64,000 nucleotides of DNA from Chitinophaga nivalis (GTDB lineage Bacteria; Bacteroidota; Bacteroidia; Chitinophagales; Chitinophagaceae): positions 3,082,301-3,146,300 of the forward strand of contig NZ_JAPDNR010000001.1 in NCBI RefSeq assembly GCF_025989125.1, in the 5' to 3' direction. Within the stretch, counting starts at the first letter, position 1, and each line of letters opens with the position of its first letter. The notes below the pieces were generated by a model, which saw only the letters and a program-made list of their open reading frames with translations, had not been told where the DNA came from and searched no databases. Below are positions 9,120-18,140 of this stretch, piece by piece. A program made the translations under genes and the position numbers.

Positions 9120-9647
9120 TTACTTCATCAGCCTTTTGGCTTCCGAGTTAATAATCTGGGCCGTGAGTTCTGCGGGAGATTCGCCGGCTTGTATAAATAC
9201 TTCCAGAATATTTTTATTCAGATCCATCGCCGGGGCATCTGCCGGTAATTGTACGGCTACCTGGTTGATGACGGAAATAGTTTGTTCCTTTAATGTTTTA
9301 ACGGCTTCCCAGGTCATGGCGGATACATAGATCTGTTGTGTTACATTATGTTCATACTCTGCTTTAATACTCTGTACCATGGATATTTGCATGTCTACAG
9401 AAGTCAGGCCGGGCTGATACAGGCGGCTGATCAGGCTTTGTGGTGTAATACGGTCTACGTACAGGGCGAGCCTTTCATAGGCCTGCAGCTGTAAGGGAAG
9501 TATAACGGCGTTATGGGAAGGAGCTGTTTTTTCGTCTTCTGCCGGAGTTTCCGGTTTATTCTTCTTTAACAGGTCTTTGATGGTCATATATACGAGTGCC
9601 ACTGCACCAATCGTAATAGCAATGAACATGAGCTGCTGGGAATTCAT
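9120..9647 (-). CDS. Conserved single-TM protein of unknown function
   Basis: One N-terminal membrane helix (residues 8-25), a short charged linker, then about 120 residues of mostly helical sequence with the start VILPLQLQAYERL. I recognise this layout from a Bacteroidetes-specific family of unknown function (possibly DUF7935; not checked). The cytoplasmic C-terminal domain has no catalytic motif I can name. The gene is convergent with the M23 gene, and the stop codons touch. Confidence 0.75.
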   Translation of the reverse strand: MNSQQLMFIAITIGAVALVYMTIKDLLKKNKPETPAEDEKTAPSHNAVILPLQLQAYERLALYVDRITPQSLISRLYQPGLTSVDMQISMVQSIKAEYEHNVTQQIYVSAMTWEAVKTLKEQTISVINQVAVQLPADAPAMDLNKNILEVFIQAGESPAELTAQIINSEAKRLMK

Positions 9648-9740
9648 CTTTTACCAAGGTTTTAAGCCCACAAATATATAATATTATAATGTATAAATAA
9701 ATGCTATAGGTAATAAATTACCGGAGCATGGCACATTATA

Positions 9741-9830
9741 CACCCTGCGGGAGATGTTTAACAGGAAGATAAAAGCGGGGATCAGCGCGTATACCCGTGC
9801 ATCGCTGCAGAAACATCTCCCGGAACAGGT
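9741..9830. repeat. Long intergenic inverted repeat
   Basis: CGGGAGATGTTT at 9748-9759 is perfectly repeated in inverse at 9811-9822. The similarity extends imperfectly outward (CACCCTG versus CACCTGTT), giving arms of about 19 bases around a 51-base spacer with a small inner CAGCG/CGCTG stem. It lies downstream of the aminotransferase and upstream of the unknown TM protein, both on the reverse strand. It could terminate transcription or be a small structured RNA. No T-run is visible. Confidence 0.5.
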
Positions 9831-9855
9831 GTGCTGTTTTATGTGTATTGCTTTA

Positions 9856-11049
9856 TTATGCTAATTTTCCCAGCCATGTTTTCATCCGCTCCACGCCTTT
9901 TTCCAGCTTGTCCATTCCTGTGGCATAGGAGAGGCGGATACAGTTAGGCTGGCCGAAGGCCACACCGGTAACTACCGATACATTGGCCTTATGCAACAGG
10001 TACATGCAAAGGTCGTCTGCATTGTTGATCTGGCTGTCTTCAAAAGATTTATTGAAAAATGCACTGATGTCCGGGAACATATAGAATGCGCCTTCCGGAT
10101 CATTTACAACTAATCCGGGGATTGTTTTAAGTGCAGTGTGTATATAGGCGCGACGTTTTTTGAATTCAGCCACCATTTCATGTGCGGTGGTCAGTTCGCC
10201 GGTTAATGCAGTGATGGCAGCCCGCTGTGTAATGGAGCAGGTAGCAGAAGTAAACTGGCTTTGTATTTTATCGCAGGCTTTGGCAATGGCCAGAGGAGCG
10301 GCGAGGTAACCCAGTCGCCAGCCTGTCATGGCAAAACCTTTACTCAGGCCGTTGATGAGGATGGTACGGTTGATAAGATCACCGAATTGTGCGATGCTCT
10401 CATGTTTCCCTTCATAGTTGATATATTCATAGATTTCATCTGAAATGATGAAAATCTGCGGATGTCTGGCAAATACGGCAGCGAGGCCTTCCAGTTCAGC
10501 TTTGGAATAAACAGAACCGGTAGGATTACAGGGAGAAGAGAACATGAAAAGCCGGGATTTAGGCGTAATGGCGGCTTCCAGCTGTTCCGGTGTAATCTTG
10601 TAATTATTTTCGATGCTGCAGGTTACAAATACGACTTCACCCTGGCAAAGCTTTACCTGCTCGGAGTAGGTAACCCAGTAAGGGGTAGGTATAATCACTT
10701 CATCACCCGGATTGATGATGCTCAGTACGGCATTGGCGAGACTTTGTTTGGCGCCGGTAGATACCACAATCTGTTCAGGCGTGTAGTCGAGATCGTTATC
10801 TCTTTTCAGTTTGTGAATCACGGCTTGTCTTACATCCGCATAACCCGCTACAGGTGTATAATGGGTGAAACCTTCGTCTATGGCCTTTTTGGCTGCTTCC
10901 CGGATATGTACGGGGGTATCAAAATCCGGTTCCCCGATACTAAGGTCAACAATATCTATTCCCTGGGCTTTCAACTCGCGGCTGAGTTTCGCCATTTTAA
11001 TTGTTTGAGGCTCGGAAATCCGTGATAGCCTTTCTGCTAGTTGATTCAT
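9856..11049 (-). CDS. PLP-dependent aminotransferase, aspartate aminotransferase class I-gamma type
   Basis: Fold-type I aminotransferase. The visible landmarks are the N-terminal SIGEPDFDTP motif near residue 37, TGAKQSLANA for phosphate and cofactor binding near 100, a PCNPTGS segment near 172, ISDEIYEYINY near 202, the PLP lysine in GLSKGFAMTGWRLGY near residue 235, and the substrate-carboxylate Arg in RLSYA near 375. The 397-residue length and the motif wording fit the Thermus/Bacillus-type aspartate aminotransferase group. Substrate range (Asp, Phe or Tyr) cannot be read from sequence alone. It is a single gene. Confidence 0.9.
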   Translation of the reverse strand: MNQLAERLSRISEPQTIKMAKLSRELKAQGIDIVDLSIGEPDFDTPVHIREAAKKAIDEGFTHYTPVAGYADVRQAVIHKLKRDNDLDYTPEQIVVSTGAKQSLANAVLSIINPGDEVIIPTPYWVTYSEQVKLCQGEVVFVTCSIENNYKITPEQLEAAITPKSRLFMFSSPCNPTGSVYSKAELEGLAAVFARHPQIFIISDEIYEYINYEGKHESIAQFGDLINRTILINGLSKGFAMTGWRLGYLAAPLAIAKACDKIQSQFTSATCSITQRAAITALTGELTTAHEMVAEFKKRRAYIHTALKTIPGLVVNDPEGAFYMFPDISAFFNKSFEDSQINNADDLCMYLLHKANVSVVTGVAFGQPNCIRLSYATGMDKLEKGVERMKTWLGKLA

Positions 11050-11137
11050 ATCTTAACATGGTTATTGACCGGAACAAACCTACTGAAAAAAAGCGAAAGC
11101 AGCAGGCAGTCGCCGGGGGCAGGTCAGGTGTAAAAGG

Positions 11138-11168
11138 AGAACGGTCCCGGCTAAGCCGCGACCGTTCT
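11138..11168 (-). terminator. Intrinsic terminator of the DUF4397 lipoprotein gene
   Basis: The outer 9-bp stem AGAACGGTC/GACCGTTCT (11138-11146 with 11160-11168) continues after one mismatch into a CGGCT/AGCCG inner stem. Read on the reverse strand it is followed by CCTTTTA, and it lies 21 bases past the gene's stop codon. Confidence 0.75.
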
Positions 11169-11189
11169 CTATTTTTATCATGAACAGGT

Positions 11190-11927
11190 TTATTGTTCGA
11201 TCGTGTGTGGGATATAAGATACTTTCAGTTTGGTAGGCGCGGTAGTGGCGTTTTTATCTCCGCTGAGATAGAACGTATACACGTTGCCACGGTATAACTG
11301 AATCTGTTTGTTGCTGTCTGAACCACGGGCGTAACCTACGGCCAGCACGGAATCCGTGCCTTTCAGTTTAACTTTGTACTCCACATACGAAGTGGGTGTG
11401 GGAATAGTTACCCAGGGTGCATATGGACTAAAGGTTCTGTTGCTATCCACTTTTTTATTGTTGAAATAAAGATCCACTGGTTCGCTGTCGCTCAGGTTAC
11501 TGAGGTTTATGAAACGGTAATTAACCTGGGAGTTGCTCAGCTCACTGAAGTTCTCACGGGTGGAAGTGGTTTTGAAAGTGGTACCTGTGTTATAGGTAAG
11601 GATGGTATAGTATTGAAGGGAGTCGTATTGTCTCAGGGTAGAGTCAAGTCCCACACCTTTGCTGTCGCGGAAAGAAAAATTGTGCATACCTGCCTGCCTT
11701 TCAAAATAAAAGCTGGATGAACCGCTTTTATAAGGGCCGTCACTGTTCAGTTTTACACCATTGTTAAATACATCTACTGTAGCAGGAGCAGTGGCTCCAT
11801 TGATCACTACTGCAAAATAAGGTTGGCGCTGTGGCTCATACTCTTTGTTTTTCAAACAGGCAGAAAGTCCGATTACTCCACCAAAAAGGGCTGCTAATAC
11901 CCAAATGCGACTGTTCTTTGTATGCAT
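11190..11927 (-). CDS. DUF4397-type lipoprotein
   Basis: Lipoprotein signal with lipobox LSAC (Cys24), then two related beta-rich halves. In each half a segment about a polymer-like 'VDVFNNGVKL' or 'VDLYFNNKKV' strand starts the repeat, typical of DUF4397 domains (small beta sandwiches found in Bacteroidetes surface proteins, occasionally with adhesive roles). There are no catalytic residues. It probably sits in the outer membrane or periplasm. Its function is unknown and nothing in the neighbourhood explains it. Confidence 0.82.
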   Translation of the reverse strand: MHTKNSRIWVLAALFGGVIGLSACLKNKEYEPQRQPYFAVVINGATAPATVDVFNNGVKLNSDGPYKSGSSSFYFERQAGMHNFSFRDSKGVGLDSTLRQYDSLQYYTILTYNTGTTFKTTSTRENFSELSNSQVNYRFINLSNLSDSEPVDLYFNNKKVDSNRTFSPYAPWVTIPTPTSYVEYKVKLKGTDSVLAVGYARGSDSNKQIQLYRGNVYTFYLSGDKNATTAPTKLKVSYIPHTIEQ

Positions 11928-11971
11928 CTGTACTCAGTTTTTAATAAGTGTTACTACGTTTATGCTTGGTG

Positions 11972-13174
11972 TTATTTGTACTGAAGTATAAAACGGGAAA
12001 GATCCGGTAAGTGTGCTTTGCTCCGCTCCAGTTCCATTTGATAAATTATTTCTCCCAGTGCCCTGAGAAAAGGTTTGCCTACAGTTTCAAATGCCGGTTG
12101 ATCATCTCCCAATATGCCTTCTCTGTTTACAAATATGCTGGCTGATAATAAGAACTCTACCTGATGAATAAAATCTACTATATAGGCGGTATCGGTTAAG
12201 AAGCCATAAGCCCAGCCAGGTTTGTTGAAGATCCTGATATAACCTGGAATGCTTTGTTGTTGGGCGCCTCCGAAAAGTAAAAACTTTGTATAAGCCTGAC
12301 AATAATGCTCCGGATCATAAGTCGGATCTGTTGATTCGCCTGGATATTGCGACATACACCGATAAAGAAAACTTAAATCGTTCTCAGTTAAACGGAAACG
12401 TTGTTGTTTTGTTACAGCTTCCGGAAAAATTATACTGCGGAGCAGCTGATGAAGATCCCGGAGCGGTAATTTATTACGGTGAGAGAAAATCATAGGACCT
12501 TGTTCCAGCTTCCCTTTGTGGTCATAGTAGGCATGTCCGATGAGATCTTCTCTCGGAGAAAAATCCAAGGTGCTGCAGGCAGCGGGTTGTGTATACAACA
12601 CCTGGTTATTCTGCTGGAAACGAATGGCATTGGTATGCCTGTTGGCGGCTTCATATAATGGCAGGCCTACCCGGTGCCGGATCTGTATGGCGTCATAACC
12701 CATTTCCCACAGCCGCCGGTTAAAATGTTCCTGTCCGATAAATTCATACAGCCGGTTATAGGCATCATTATCACTAATAAGGAATATTTTTTTGATATAA
12801 TGAGAGATAGATGGTAGATTGCCCGCTGCCGAAGGGTCACGGGTAACACCGGTACTGATCCCGGGTAAGGGTTCCGTGAATATAGGCGTATGACGGGTAA
12901 CGCCGGGGATACGAAGATCGCGGAGCTTTTCCAGTGCCAGCAGGGCCGCAGGCAGTTTTACCGTAGATGCCGGATAGAAGTAGGGAGCGGGGGAGGTGCC
13001 ATAGTAATAATCCGTGAAGCGGGGCCGCTGACGGGCATCCCGGTCGATCTGCGTGTAAATAATCTGTAAACGGTAGGCAGCTGCATGCTGATATACTGCA
13101 CCCAGGCGGGTTTGGTGACCTTTCAGCAAAGCGTCCAGGAAATTATCTGTTACCGGATAATGTTGGGTTTGCAT
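11972..13174 (-). CDS. Serine hydrolase of the class A beta-lactamase-like fold
   Basis: With the start at ATG 13174-13172, the nucleophile motif SxxK is STVK at residues 70-73. A second motif SDN follows in LISDNDAYN near residue 145, and a KPG sequence in FNKPGWAYG near 320 stands in for the KTG triad element. The domain fits the Beta-lactamase2 family of penicillin-binding-like hydrolases. Antibiotic hydrolysis is not implied, since many such proteins have other ester or amide substrates. The open frame extends 34 codons upstream to 13276; that extension contains a hydrophobic stretch (FFVFLRIFLCF) and would be needed for export if the protein is periplasmic, so the true start is uncertain. 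Confidence 0.78.
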   Translation of the reverse strand: MQTQHYPVTDNFLDALLKGHQTRLGAVYQHAAAYRLQIIYTQIDRDARQRPRFTDYYYGTSPAPYFYPASTVKLPAALLALEKLRDLRIPGVTRHTPIFTEPLPGISTGVTRDPSAAGNLPSISHYIKKIFLISDNDAYNRLYEFIGQEHFNRRLWEMGYDAIQIRHRVGLPLYEAANRHTNAIRFQQNNQVLYTQPAACSTLDFSPREDLIGHAYYDHKGKLEQGPMIFSHRNKLPLRDLHQLLRSIIFPEAVTKQQRFRLTENDLSFLYRCMSQYPGESTDPTYDPEHYCQAYTKFLLFGGAQQQSIPGYIRIFNKPGWAYGFLTDTAYIVDFIHQVEFLLSASIFVNREGILGDDQPAFETVGKPFLRALGEIIYQMELERSKAHLPDLSRFILQYK

Positions 13175-13317
13175 ATATTTGTCGTTATTAATGAGTGTAA
13201 AGCAAAGAAATATTCTTAAAAAGACGAAAAAACCAGAATCGCAGATTTGGAAAAATGGACACCGGAAAGCCCGCAAATCCAGTATGATATTGATTTTGCA
13301 CCTCTTTTAACAAGGGC

Positions 13318-13347
13318 TTTAATATATCAATTTAAATTCTATCTTTG
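13318..13347 (+). promoter_or_regulatory. Promoter of secDF, Bacteroidetes type
   Basis: TATCTTTG at 13340-13347 matches the -7 element TAnnTTTG. TTTA at 13318-13321 is a near match to the -33 TTTG at an 18-base spacing. It lies 43 bases before the secDF start codon. Confidence 0.65.
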
Positions 13348-13389
13348 CAACTCTAAAAATTTTTTTATTATAAACCCGAAACAAACAAC

Positions 13390-16300
13390 ATGCAACTTAA
13401 AGGACTGGTAAGATTTTTTGCCATCGCACTGATCCTTATCTCTTTGTACCAATTGTCCTTCACGTTTTTGGTGCGGAACTATGAGAAGAAGATAGAGCAG
13501 CAGGCCGAAAACGATGTGGCCAAACAGTACCCTACACCTGAAAAGAAATATCCGGGCAGCCAGGAGCTGCAAGGCTTCTACTCAGATACACTGAAAGGGT
13601 TTATTAAACAAAGGAGACAAGCGATCGTGGATAGTACCAGCAACAAACAAATTGCAGGTTTTCCGTGGTATGTTACCTACAACAAGGCAAAGGAAAAAGA
13701 GTTGAATCTTGGTCTGGACCTCGTGGGTGGTATGAACGTTGTACTGGAAGTAAACGTGGAAGATGTAATCCGCGCTTTATCCGGTCAATCCAAGGACCCT
13801 GCGTTTAACAAGGCGCTGGAACTGGCAGATCAACGTAAAAAAACAAACCAGGCAGATTTTGTTACTTTGTTCGGGCAAACATATGCGGAAGTAGCACCGC
13901 AGGGCCGTCTGGCAACTATTTTCGCCAATGCCTACCAGAAAGAGATCACTTTCAACTCTTCCAATCAGCAGGTGCTGGACATGATTCGTAAAGAATCCCG
14001 TGCTGCCATTAAGAATACCTATATCGTACTGCAAAAACGTATTGATAAATTCGGTGTGGCACAACCCAACATCAACCTGGATGAGAACAAAGGTCTGATT
14101 TCCGTGGAACTGGCTGGCGTAGACAATGCTGCCCGTGTACGTAAGTACCTGCAGGCAACTGCCAACCTGGAATTCCGGGAAGTATACAAAAACAGCCCCG
14201 ACTTCTTCCAGAATGTACTGAATCCAATGAATGAGGCTATCAGGAACTCCCTGGGCGGTCATGAAGCGCCTGTAGCTACACCGGCTGCAGACTCCACTCA
14301 ACCTGCCTTAGCAGCTAACGCCGCTGCCGACAGCAGCAAAAGCGGCAGCCTGACCGACTACCTCGCAAAAGACAGTGGTAAAAGCGCTAAAGCTGATACC
14401 AGCAAAAATGCCAAAGAACTGCAGATCAAAGAACAACAGAAACAAAATCCGTTGTTCATGGTATTATTCCCGAACATAGATCCGCAATCAGGTACCCTGT
14501 ACCCAAGCCCTTCTATCGGTCGCATCTTACCAAAAGATACTGCTACCTTTAATAATTACCTCGAGTTACCTGCTGTACGCAACATCCTGCCTAAAGATGC
14601 CGTATTTGCTTTCGGTCCGGAAAATAAAGAAGACAAATATGGTCCGATCCCGGTTTATGTACTGAAAGTAAATCCTGCAAACCCTACACCACGTGTAGGC
14701 GGCGAAAGAATCGTTGACGCCCGTCAGGATATGGATCAGAACAACCAGCCGGAAATCAGCATGGCCATGGATAACATCGGTGCCCATGAGTGGAAAAAAC
14801 TGACTGGTGAACTGGCGCCTGCCAATCCGAAAGATCCGTCTACTTTTAACTACGTAGCAGTAGTGCTGGATAACATCGTGTATTCTGCACCATCTATCCA
14901 GGGCGAAATTGCCGGTGGCCGTTCTTCTATCAGCGGTAGCTTTACCATTGAAGAAGCCAATGACCTGGCAAACATCCTGAAATCCGGTAAAATGCCGGCT
15001 CCTGCACAAATCGTACAGGAACAGATCGTAGGACCAACCCTGGGTGCGGAATCCATCGCAGCCGGTGCTAAATCCTTCATGATCTCCTTCGCTATCATCT
15101 TCGTACTCATGCTGGTGTACTACAACACTGCCGGCTGGGTAGCTAATATCGCACTGGTATTGAACCTGCTGTTTACCTTCGGTATCCTGGCCTCTCTGGG
15201 CGCTACGCTCACCATGGCTGGTATCGCAGGTCTGGTACTCACTATCGGTATGGCGGTAGATACCAACGTAATTATCTTCGAAAGAATCAAAGATGAGCTG
15301 GAACATGGTAAATCCTATGCGGATGCGGTATCACAAGGTTACAAGCGTTCCTACGCACCTGTACTGGATGGTCACGTAACCTCCCTGCTCACGGCTTTCA
15401 TCCTGTTCTACTTCGGTTTAGGTCCGGTACTGGGCTTCGCTACCACACAGATCATCGGTTTGATCCTGTCCCTGTTCTGCGGTATCCTGGTATCCCGTAT
15501 GGTAACCGACTTCTGGATGAAAAAGAAAAGGCACTTCGAATACTTTACACCGATTTCCCGTAAAGTATTTAAACACGCTGCTTTCGATTTCGTAGGTAAA
15601 CGTAAATATGCCTATATCGTTTCTGCTATCGTAATGGTTGCCGGTATCTCTTCTTTCTTCCATGGTTTCGACCACGGTATCGACTTCTCCGGAGGCCGTA
15701 ACTTTACCGTTCGTTTCGAAAAGCCAATTAACCGCGAAGAAGTAAGAGAAGTACTGAACAAAGAATTTGATTCAGAAGTATTCGTAAAAACCATCGGTTC
15801 TACCAATCAGCTGAACATTACCACTGCTTATAAGATCGAACAGCAAAGCCTGGAAGTGGATAAGGAAGTAATGGATAAATTGTATGCAGGACTGAAGAAA
15901 TTCTACGATTCAGGCGTAACCCAGGAAGCCTTTACTTCCCGCTTTGTAATCGGTTCTCAGACAGTATCTCCAACGATCTCTGATGACCTGAGAGCAGGTG
16001 CGGTAAAAGCAACGGTACTGTCGATCGTCGTGATCTTCCTGTACATCCTGCTGCGCTTCAACAAATGGCAGTACTCTATCGGTACGATCTTCTCCCTGCT
16101 GCACGACGTGCTCGTAACACTGGCTGTATTCAGCTGGTTCAGACACTTCCTGCCGTTTACACTGGAAATTGACCAGCACTTCATTGCGGCTATTCTGACC
16201 GTGATCGGGTTCTCCATGAACGATACCGTGATCGTGTTTGACCGTATTCGTGAGTACTTCAAAACCGGTTCACAGGGTCGCGACAGAGATACCGTTATTA

Positions 16301-16557
16301 ATAAAGCGATCAATGATACCCTGAGCCGTACCATTATGACGTCGCTCACGGTATTCCTGACCATCCTGATCCTGTTCATCTTCGGTGGTGAAGTAACCCG
16401 TGGTTTCGCCTTCGCTATGCTCGTAGGTGTGATCACCGGTACCTACTCTTCCATCTTCGTGGCTGCACCGGTACTGGTTGACTTTGACAAAAAGAACCAG
16501 CTGGGTGTGGAAACAGATGCAGTAGCAGCTACTCCGCAGAAAGCAACAACTAAGTAA
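13390..16557 (+). CDS. secDF: Fused protein-export translocase subunit SecDF
   Basis: RND-family membrane protein that uses the proton gradient to complete SecYEG-mediated export. One polypeptide of 1055 residues contains SecD (first TM, a large periplasmic region with LGLDLVGGMNVVLEV near residue 115, then five TMs with a TIGMAVDTNVIIFERIKDE motif) and SecF (from about residue 720, with the GIDFSGGRNFTVRF motif and a second NDTVIVFDRIRE motif). The periplasmic domain carries a long low-complexity Ala/Ser/Lys/Asp insert near residues 295-345. The fusion is usual in Bacteroidetes. A strong terminator follows. Confidence 0.98.
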   Translation: MQLKGLVRFFAIALILISLYQLSFTFLVRNYEKKIEQQAENDVAKQYPTPEKKYPGSQELQGFYSDTLKGFIKQRRQAIVDSTSNKQIAGFPWYVTYNKAKEKELNLGLDLVGGMNVVLEVNVEDVIRALSGQSKDPAFNKALELADQRKKTNQADFVTLFGQTYAEVAPQGRLATIFANAYQKEITFNSSNQQVLDMIRKESRAAIKNTYIVLQKRIDKFGVAQPNINLDENKGLISVELAGVDNAARVRKYLQATANLEFREVYKNSPDFFQNVLNPMNEAIRNSLGGHEAPVATPAADSTQPALAANAAADSSKSGSLTDYLAKDSGKSAKADTSKNAKELQIKEQQKQNPLFMVLFPNIDPQSGTLYPSPSIGRILPKDTATFNNYLELPAVRNILPKDAVFAFGPENKEDKYGPIPVYVLKVNPANPTPRVGGERIVDARQDMDQNNQPEISMAMDNIGAHEWKKLTGELAPANPKDPSTFNYVAVVLDNIVYSAPSIQGEIAGGRSSISGSFTIEEANDLANILKSGKMPAPAQIVQEQIVGPTLGAESIAAGAKSFMISFAIIFVLMLVYYNTAGWVANIALVLNLLFTFGILASLGATLTMAGIAGLVLTIGMAVDTNVIIFERIKDELEHGKSYADAVSQGYKRSYAPVLDGHVTSLLTAFILFYFGLGPVLGFATTQIIGLILSLFCGILVSRMVTDFWMKKKRHFEYFTPISRKVFKHAAFDFVGKRKYAYIVSAIVMVAGISSFFHGFDHGIDFSGGRNFTVRFEKPINREEVREVLNKEFDSEVFVKTIGSTNQLNITTAYKIEQQSLEVDKEVMDKLYAGLKKFYDSGVTQEAFTSRFVIGSQTVSPTISDDLRAGAVKATVLSIVVIFLYILLRFNKWQYSIGTIFSLLHDVLVTLAVFSWFRHFLPFTLEIDQHFIAAILTVIGFSMNDTVIVFDRIREYFKTGSQGRDRDTVINKAINDTLSRTIMTSLTVFLTILILFIFGGEVTRGFAFAMLVGVITGTYSSIFVAAPVLVDFDKKNQLGVETDAVAATPQKATTK

Positions 16558-16589
16558 GTAAGATAAACTGAAAGATGTTTGATAAAATA

Positions 16590-16618
16590 AAAACCTCCCG
16601 GATTATCCGGGAGGTTTT
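16590..16618 (+). terminator. Intrinsic terminator after secDF
   Basis: A 13-bp perfect stem (16590-16602 with 16606-16618) closes a 3-base loop and ends in six T. The arms start with A, so it can also serve the convergent IscA-like gene. Confidence 0.92.
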
Positions 16619-16666
16619 TTGTATCAGTTAAGTATGGGAGCAGCGCAGCCTGCAGGTACTGTTGTA

Positions 16667-16972
16667 TTACACAGCTGGTGCGCGGAATATAAATCCACGG
16701 GCATCCGGTGTATCTTGGAAATCTACTTCCATTCCCATCAGATACATGCCATGGGCTTTTTTGATGATCACCGGAATACCGGCAACATCGAAAAGATCAT
16801 CATCTGCCATGCGGGCATCAAATCCCAGCATATAGGACGTACCGCTCGAACAGCCGCCGCCTTTGACACCAAGGCGCAGAAAAGGCGCTTCAACGGCGCC
16901 CTGTAACAGCTTTGTCAGCTCTGCTACAGCGGCAGGTGTTAGTTGGATGGGAGGTTTGATGGCTGTTTCCAT
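16667..16972 (-). CDS. HesB/IscA-family iron-sulfur assembly protein lacking the C-terminal Cys pair
   Basis: A-type carrier fold that normally binds a cluster or iron during Fe-S maturation. The core is recognisable: FLRLGVKGGGCSSGTSY holds the first conserved cysteine (near residue 41), followed by IIKKAHGMYLMGMEVDF. Ordinary members end in a CGCG motif supplying two more ligands, but here the frame stops after GFIFRAPAV at residue 101, so both are missing. Reading one base out of frame beyond the V gives further cysteine codons, so a frameshift or a natural variant is possible. The gene follows coaE on the same strand. Confidence 0.82.
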   Translation of the reverse strand: METAIKPPIQLTPAAVAELTKLLQGAVEAPFLRLGVKGGGCSSGTSYMLGFDARMADDDLFDVAGIPVIIKKAHGMYLMGMEVDFQDTPDARGFIFRAPAV

Positions 16973-17043
16973 AATACATAAATTTTCGCAAAGTTAGGGA
17001 AAACGCCTGTCAGGCGGGAGGGGTGCTATACCAGAGGTAACCG

Positions 17044-17640
17044 TCAGGATTGGGTGGCCAGCTGCAATAAGGTGTTATGCAGCGCCAATACCTGGGGAAT
17101 TACCATTTGCTGCTCGTCGTTATGGATGACATAATCGCATAGCCGCATTTTGATCACTTCATCCAGCTGCTTGTACATGCGGGCCAGTACATCATTACGG
17201 GATACGTTGTCCCGTTTCATGACCCGGTGTATACGAAGAGGCTGGGGGGCGGATACGCCAATGATTTTATCGAGGTAATGAAAGGATTCCGTTTCAAAAA
17301 GAAGGGCAGCTTCCTTGAGTACATAGGGTGCCTGCTGTTGCTGTGCCCACTGTTCAGAGTCGCGGATGGTGGCAGGATGTACCAGAGAATTCAGCAGATC
17401 CAGTTTTGCTTTGTCGTTGAAGACAATATTGCCGAGGTATTTACGGTTTAAGGCGCCTTGTTCGTCATATACGGCTGCGCCAAAGTGTTCCTTTACCTGT
17501 GCGGCGAGGACGGCATCCCGTACCAGAATATCCTTGGCCCGGTCGTCAGCGTAATAAACAGGTACGCCCAGTAATTCAAATATTTTGCTGACGGTACTTT
17601 TGCCGGAGCCGATACCTCCTGTAATGCCAATCTTTAACAT
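17044..17640 (-). CDS. coaE: Dephospho-CoA kinase
   Basis: Last step of coenzyme A synthesis: ATP-dependent phosphorylation of the ribose 3' hydroxyl of dephospho-CoA. The P-loop is GGIGSGKST at residues 7-15 of the start used here. ADDRAKDI and ALLFETES segments are typical of the CoaE lid and core. The open frame could begin at 17703, but ATG 17640 places MLKIGITGG directly at the start, as in known enzymes, giving 198 residues. Together with coaD at 39.1 kb, both final CoA steps are in the window. Confidence 0.95.
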   Translation of the reverse strand: MLKIGITGGIGSGKSTVSKIFELLGVPVYYADDRAKDILVRDAVLAAQVKEHFGAAVYDEQGALNRKYLGNIVFNDKAKLDLLNSLVHPATIRDSEQWAQQQQAPYVLKEAALLFETESFHYLDKIIGVSAPQPLRIHRVMKRDNVSRNDVLARMYKQLDEVIKMRLCDYVIHNDEQQMVIPQVLALHNTLLQLATQS

Positions 17641-17679
17641 AGAACCAGTTTGGATAAAATTACGAATTACGTATAAACA

Positions 17680-17732
17680 ATTACGCATTTCCCCGAAGAT
17701 CATACCTGATCATCTTCCGGAAAATGCGTAAT
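17680..17732. repeat. Intergenic hairpin between yajC and coaE
   Basis: ATTACGCATTT at 17680-17690 pairs perfectly with AAATGCGTAAT at 17722-17732, and an inner GAAGAT/ATCTTC stem strengthens it. There is no T-run. It may end the nusB-DUF1573-yajC transcript or protect its 3' end. Confidence 0.5.
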
Positions 17733-17758
17733 AAATATGCAATTGCGAATGCTTTCCC

Positions 17759-18103
17759 TTATTTGGTTTCCGCTGCTTTCTGCTGCGTCTGGGTATATTC
17801 CATGCTGATAGCAGAACGCTCGATAGTGAAGTTGGTGCCTGGGCTAACTTCTACTACTACGGTGTTGTTGTCGTTCATTTTTTTCACTTTACCGTGGATA
17901 CCGGCAATGGTCACAATTTTATCGCCTTCTTTCAGGTTGTCAATAAACTGTTTCTGCAGTTTAGCTTTTTTGGTTTGAGGACGGATCATGAAGAGCCACA
18001 TTACCAGGATCATACCACCAAAGAACAGAAAAGAGATGTAAGAGTTACCACCACCTTGTCCTCCTGCCTGAGGCGCCATTAATAAAATGTTCAGGATGTT
18101 CAT
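17759..18103 (-). CDS. yajC: Preprotein translocase accessory subunit YajC
   Basis: Small membrane protein associated with SecDF. It has one TM segment (about residues 20-40, FFGGMILVMWLFMIRPQTKK), the diagnostic RPQ.K..K sequence, then a soluble SH3-like tail with GDKIVTIAGIHGKV. The 114-residue length is normal. It is third in a compact reverse-strand group nusB-DUF1573-yajC, with 37-base spacing to the gene before it. Lying close to secDF, though on the opposite strand, fits a shared export role. Confidence 0.95.
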   Translation of the reverse strand: MNILNILLMAPQAGGQGGGNSYISFLFFGGMILVMWLFMIRPQTKKAKLQKQFIDNLKEGDKIVTIAGIHGKVKKMNDNNTVVVEVSPGTNFTIERSAISMEYTQTQQKAAETK

Positions 18104-18140
18104 CTATAAATTGATTTAATAGTTTGTTTAAAGTTGCGTG

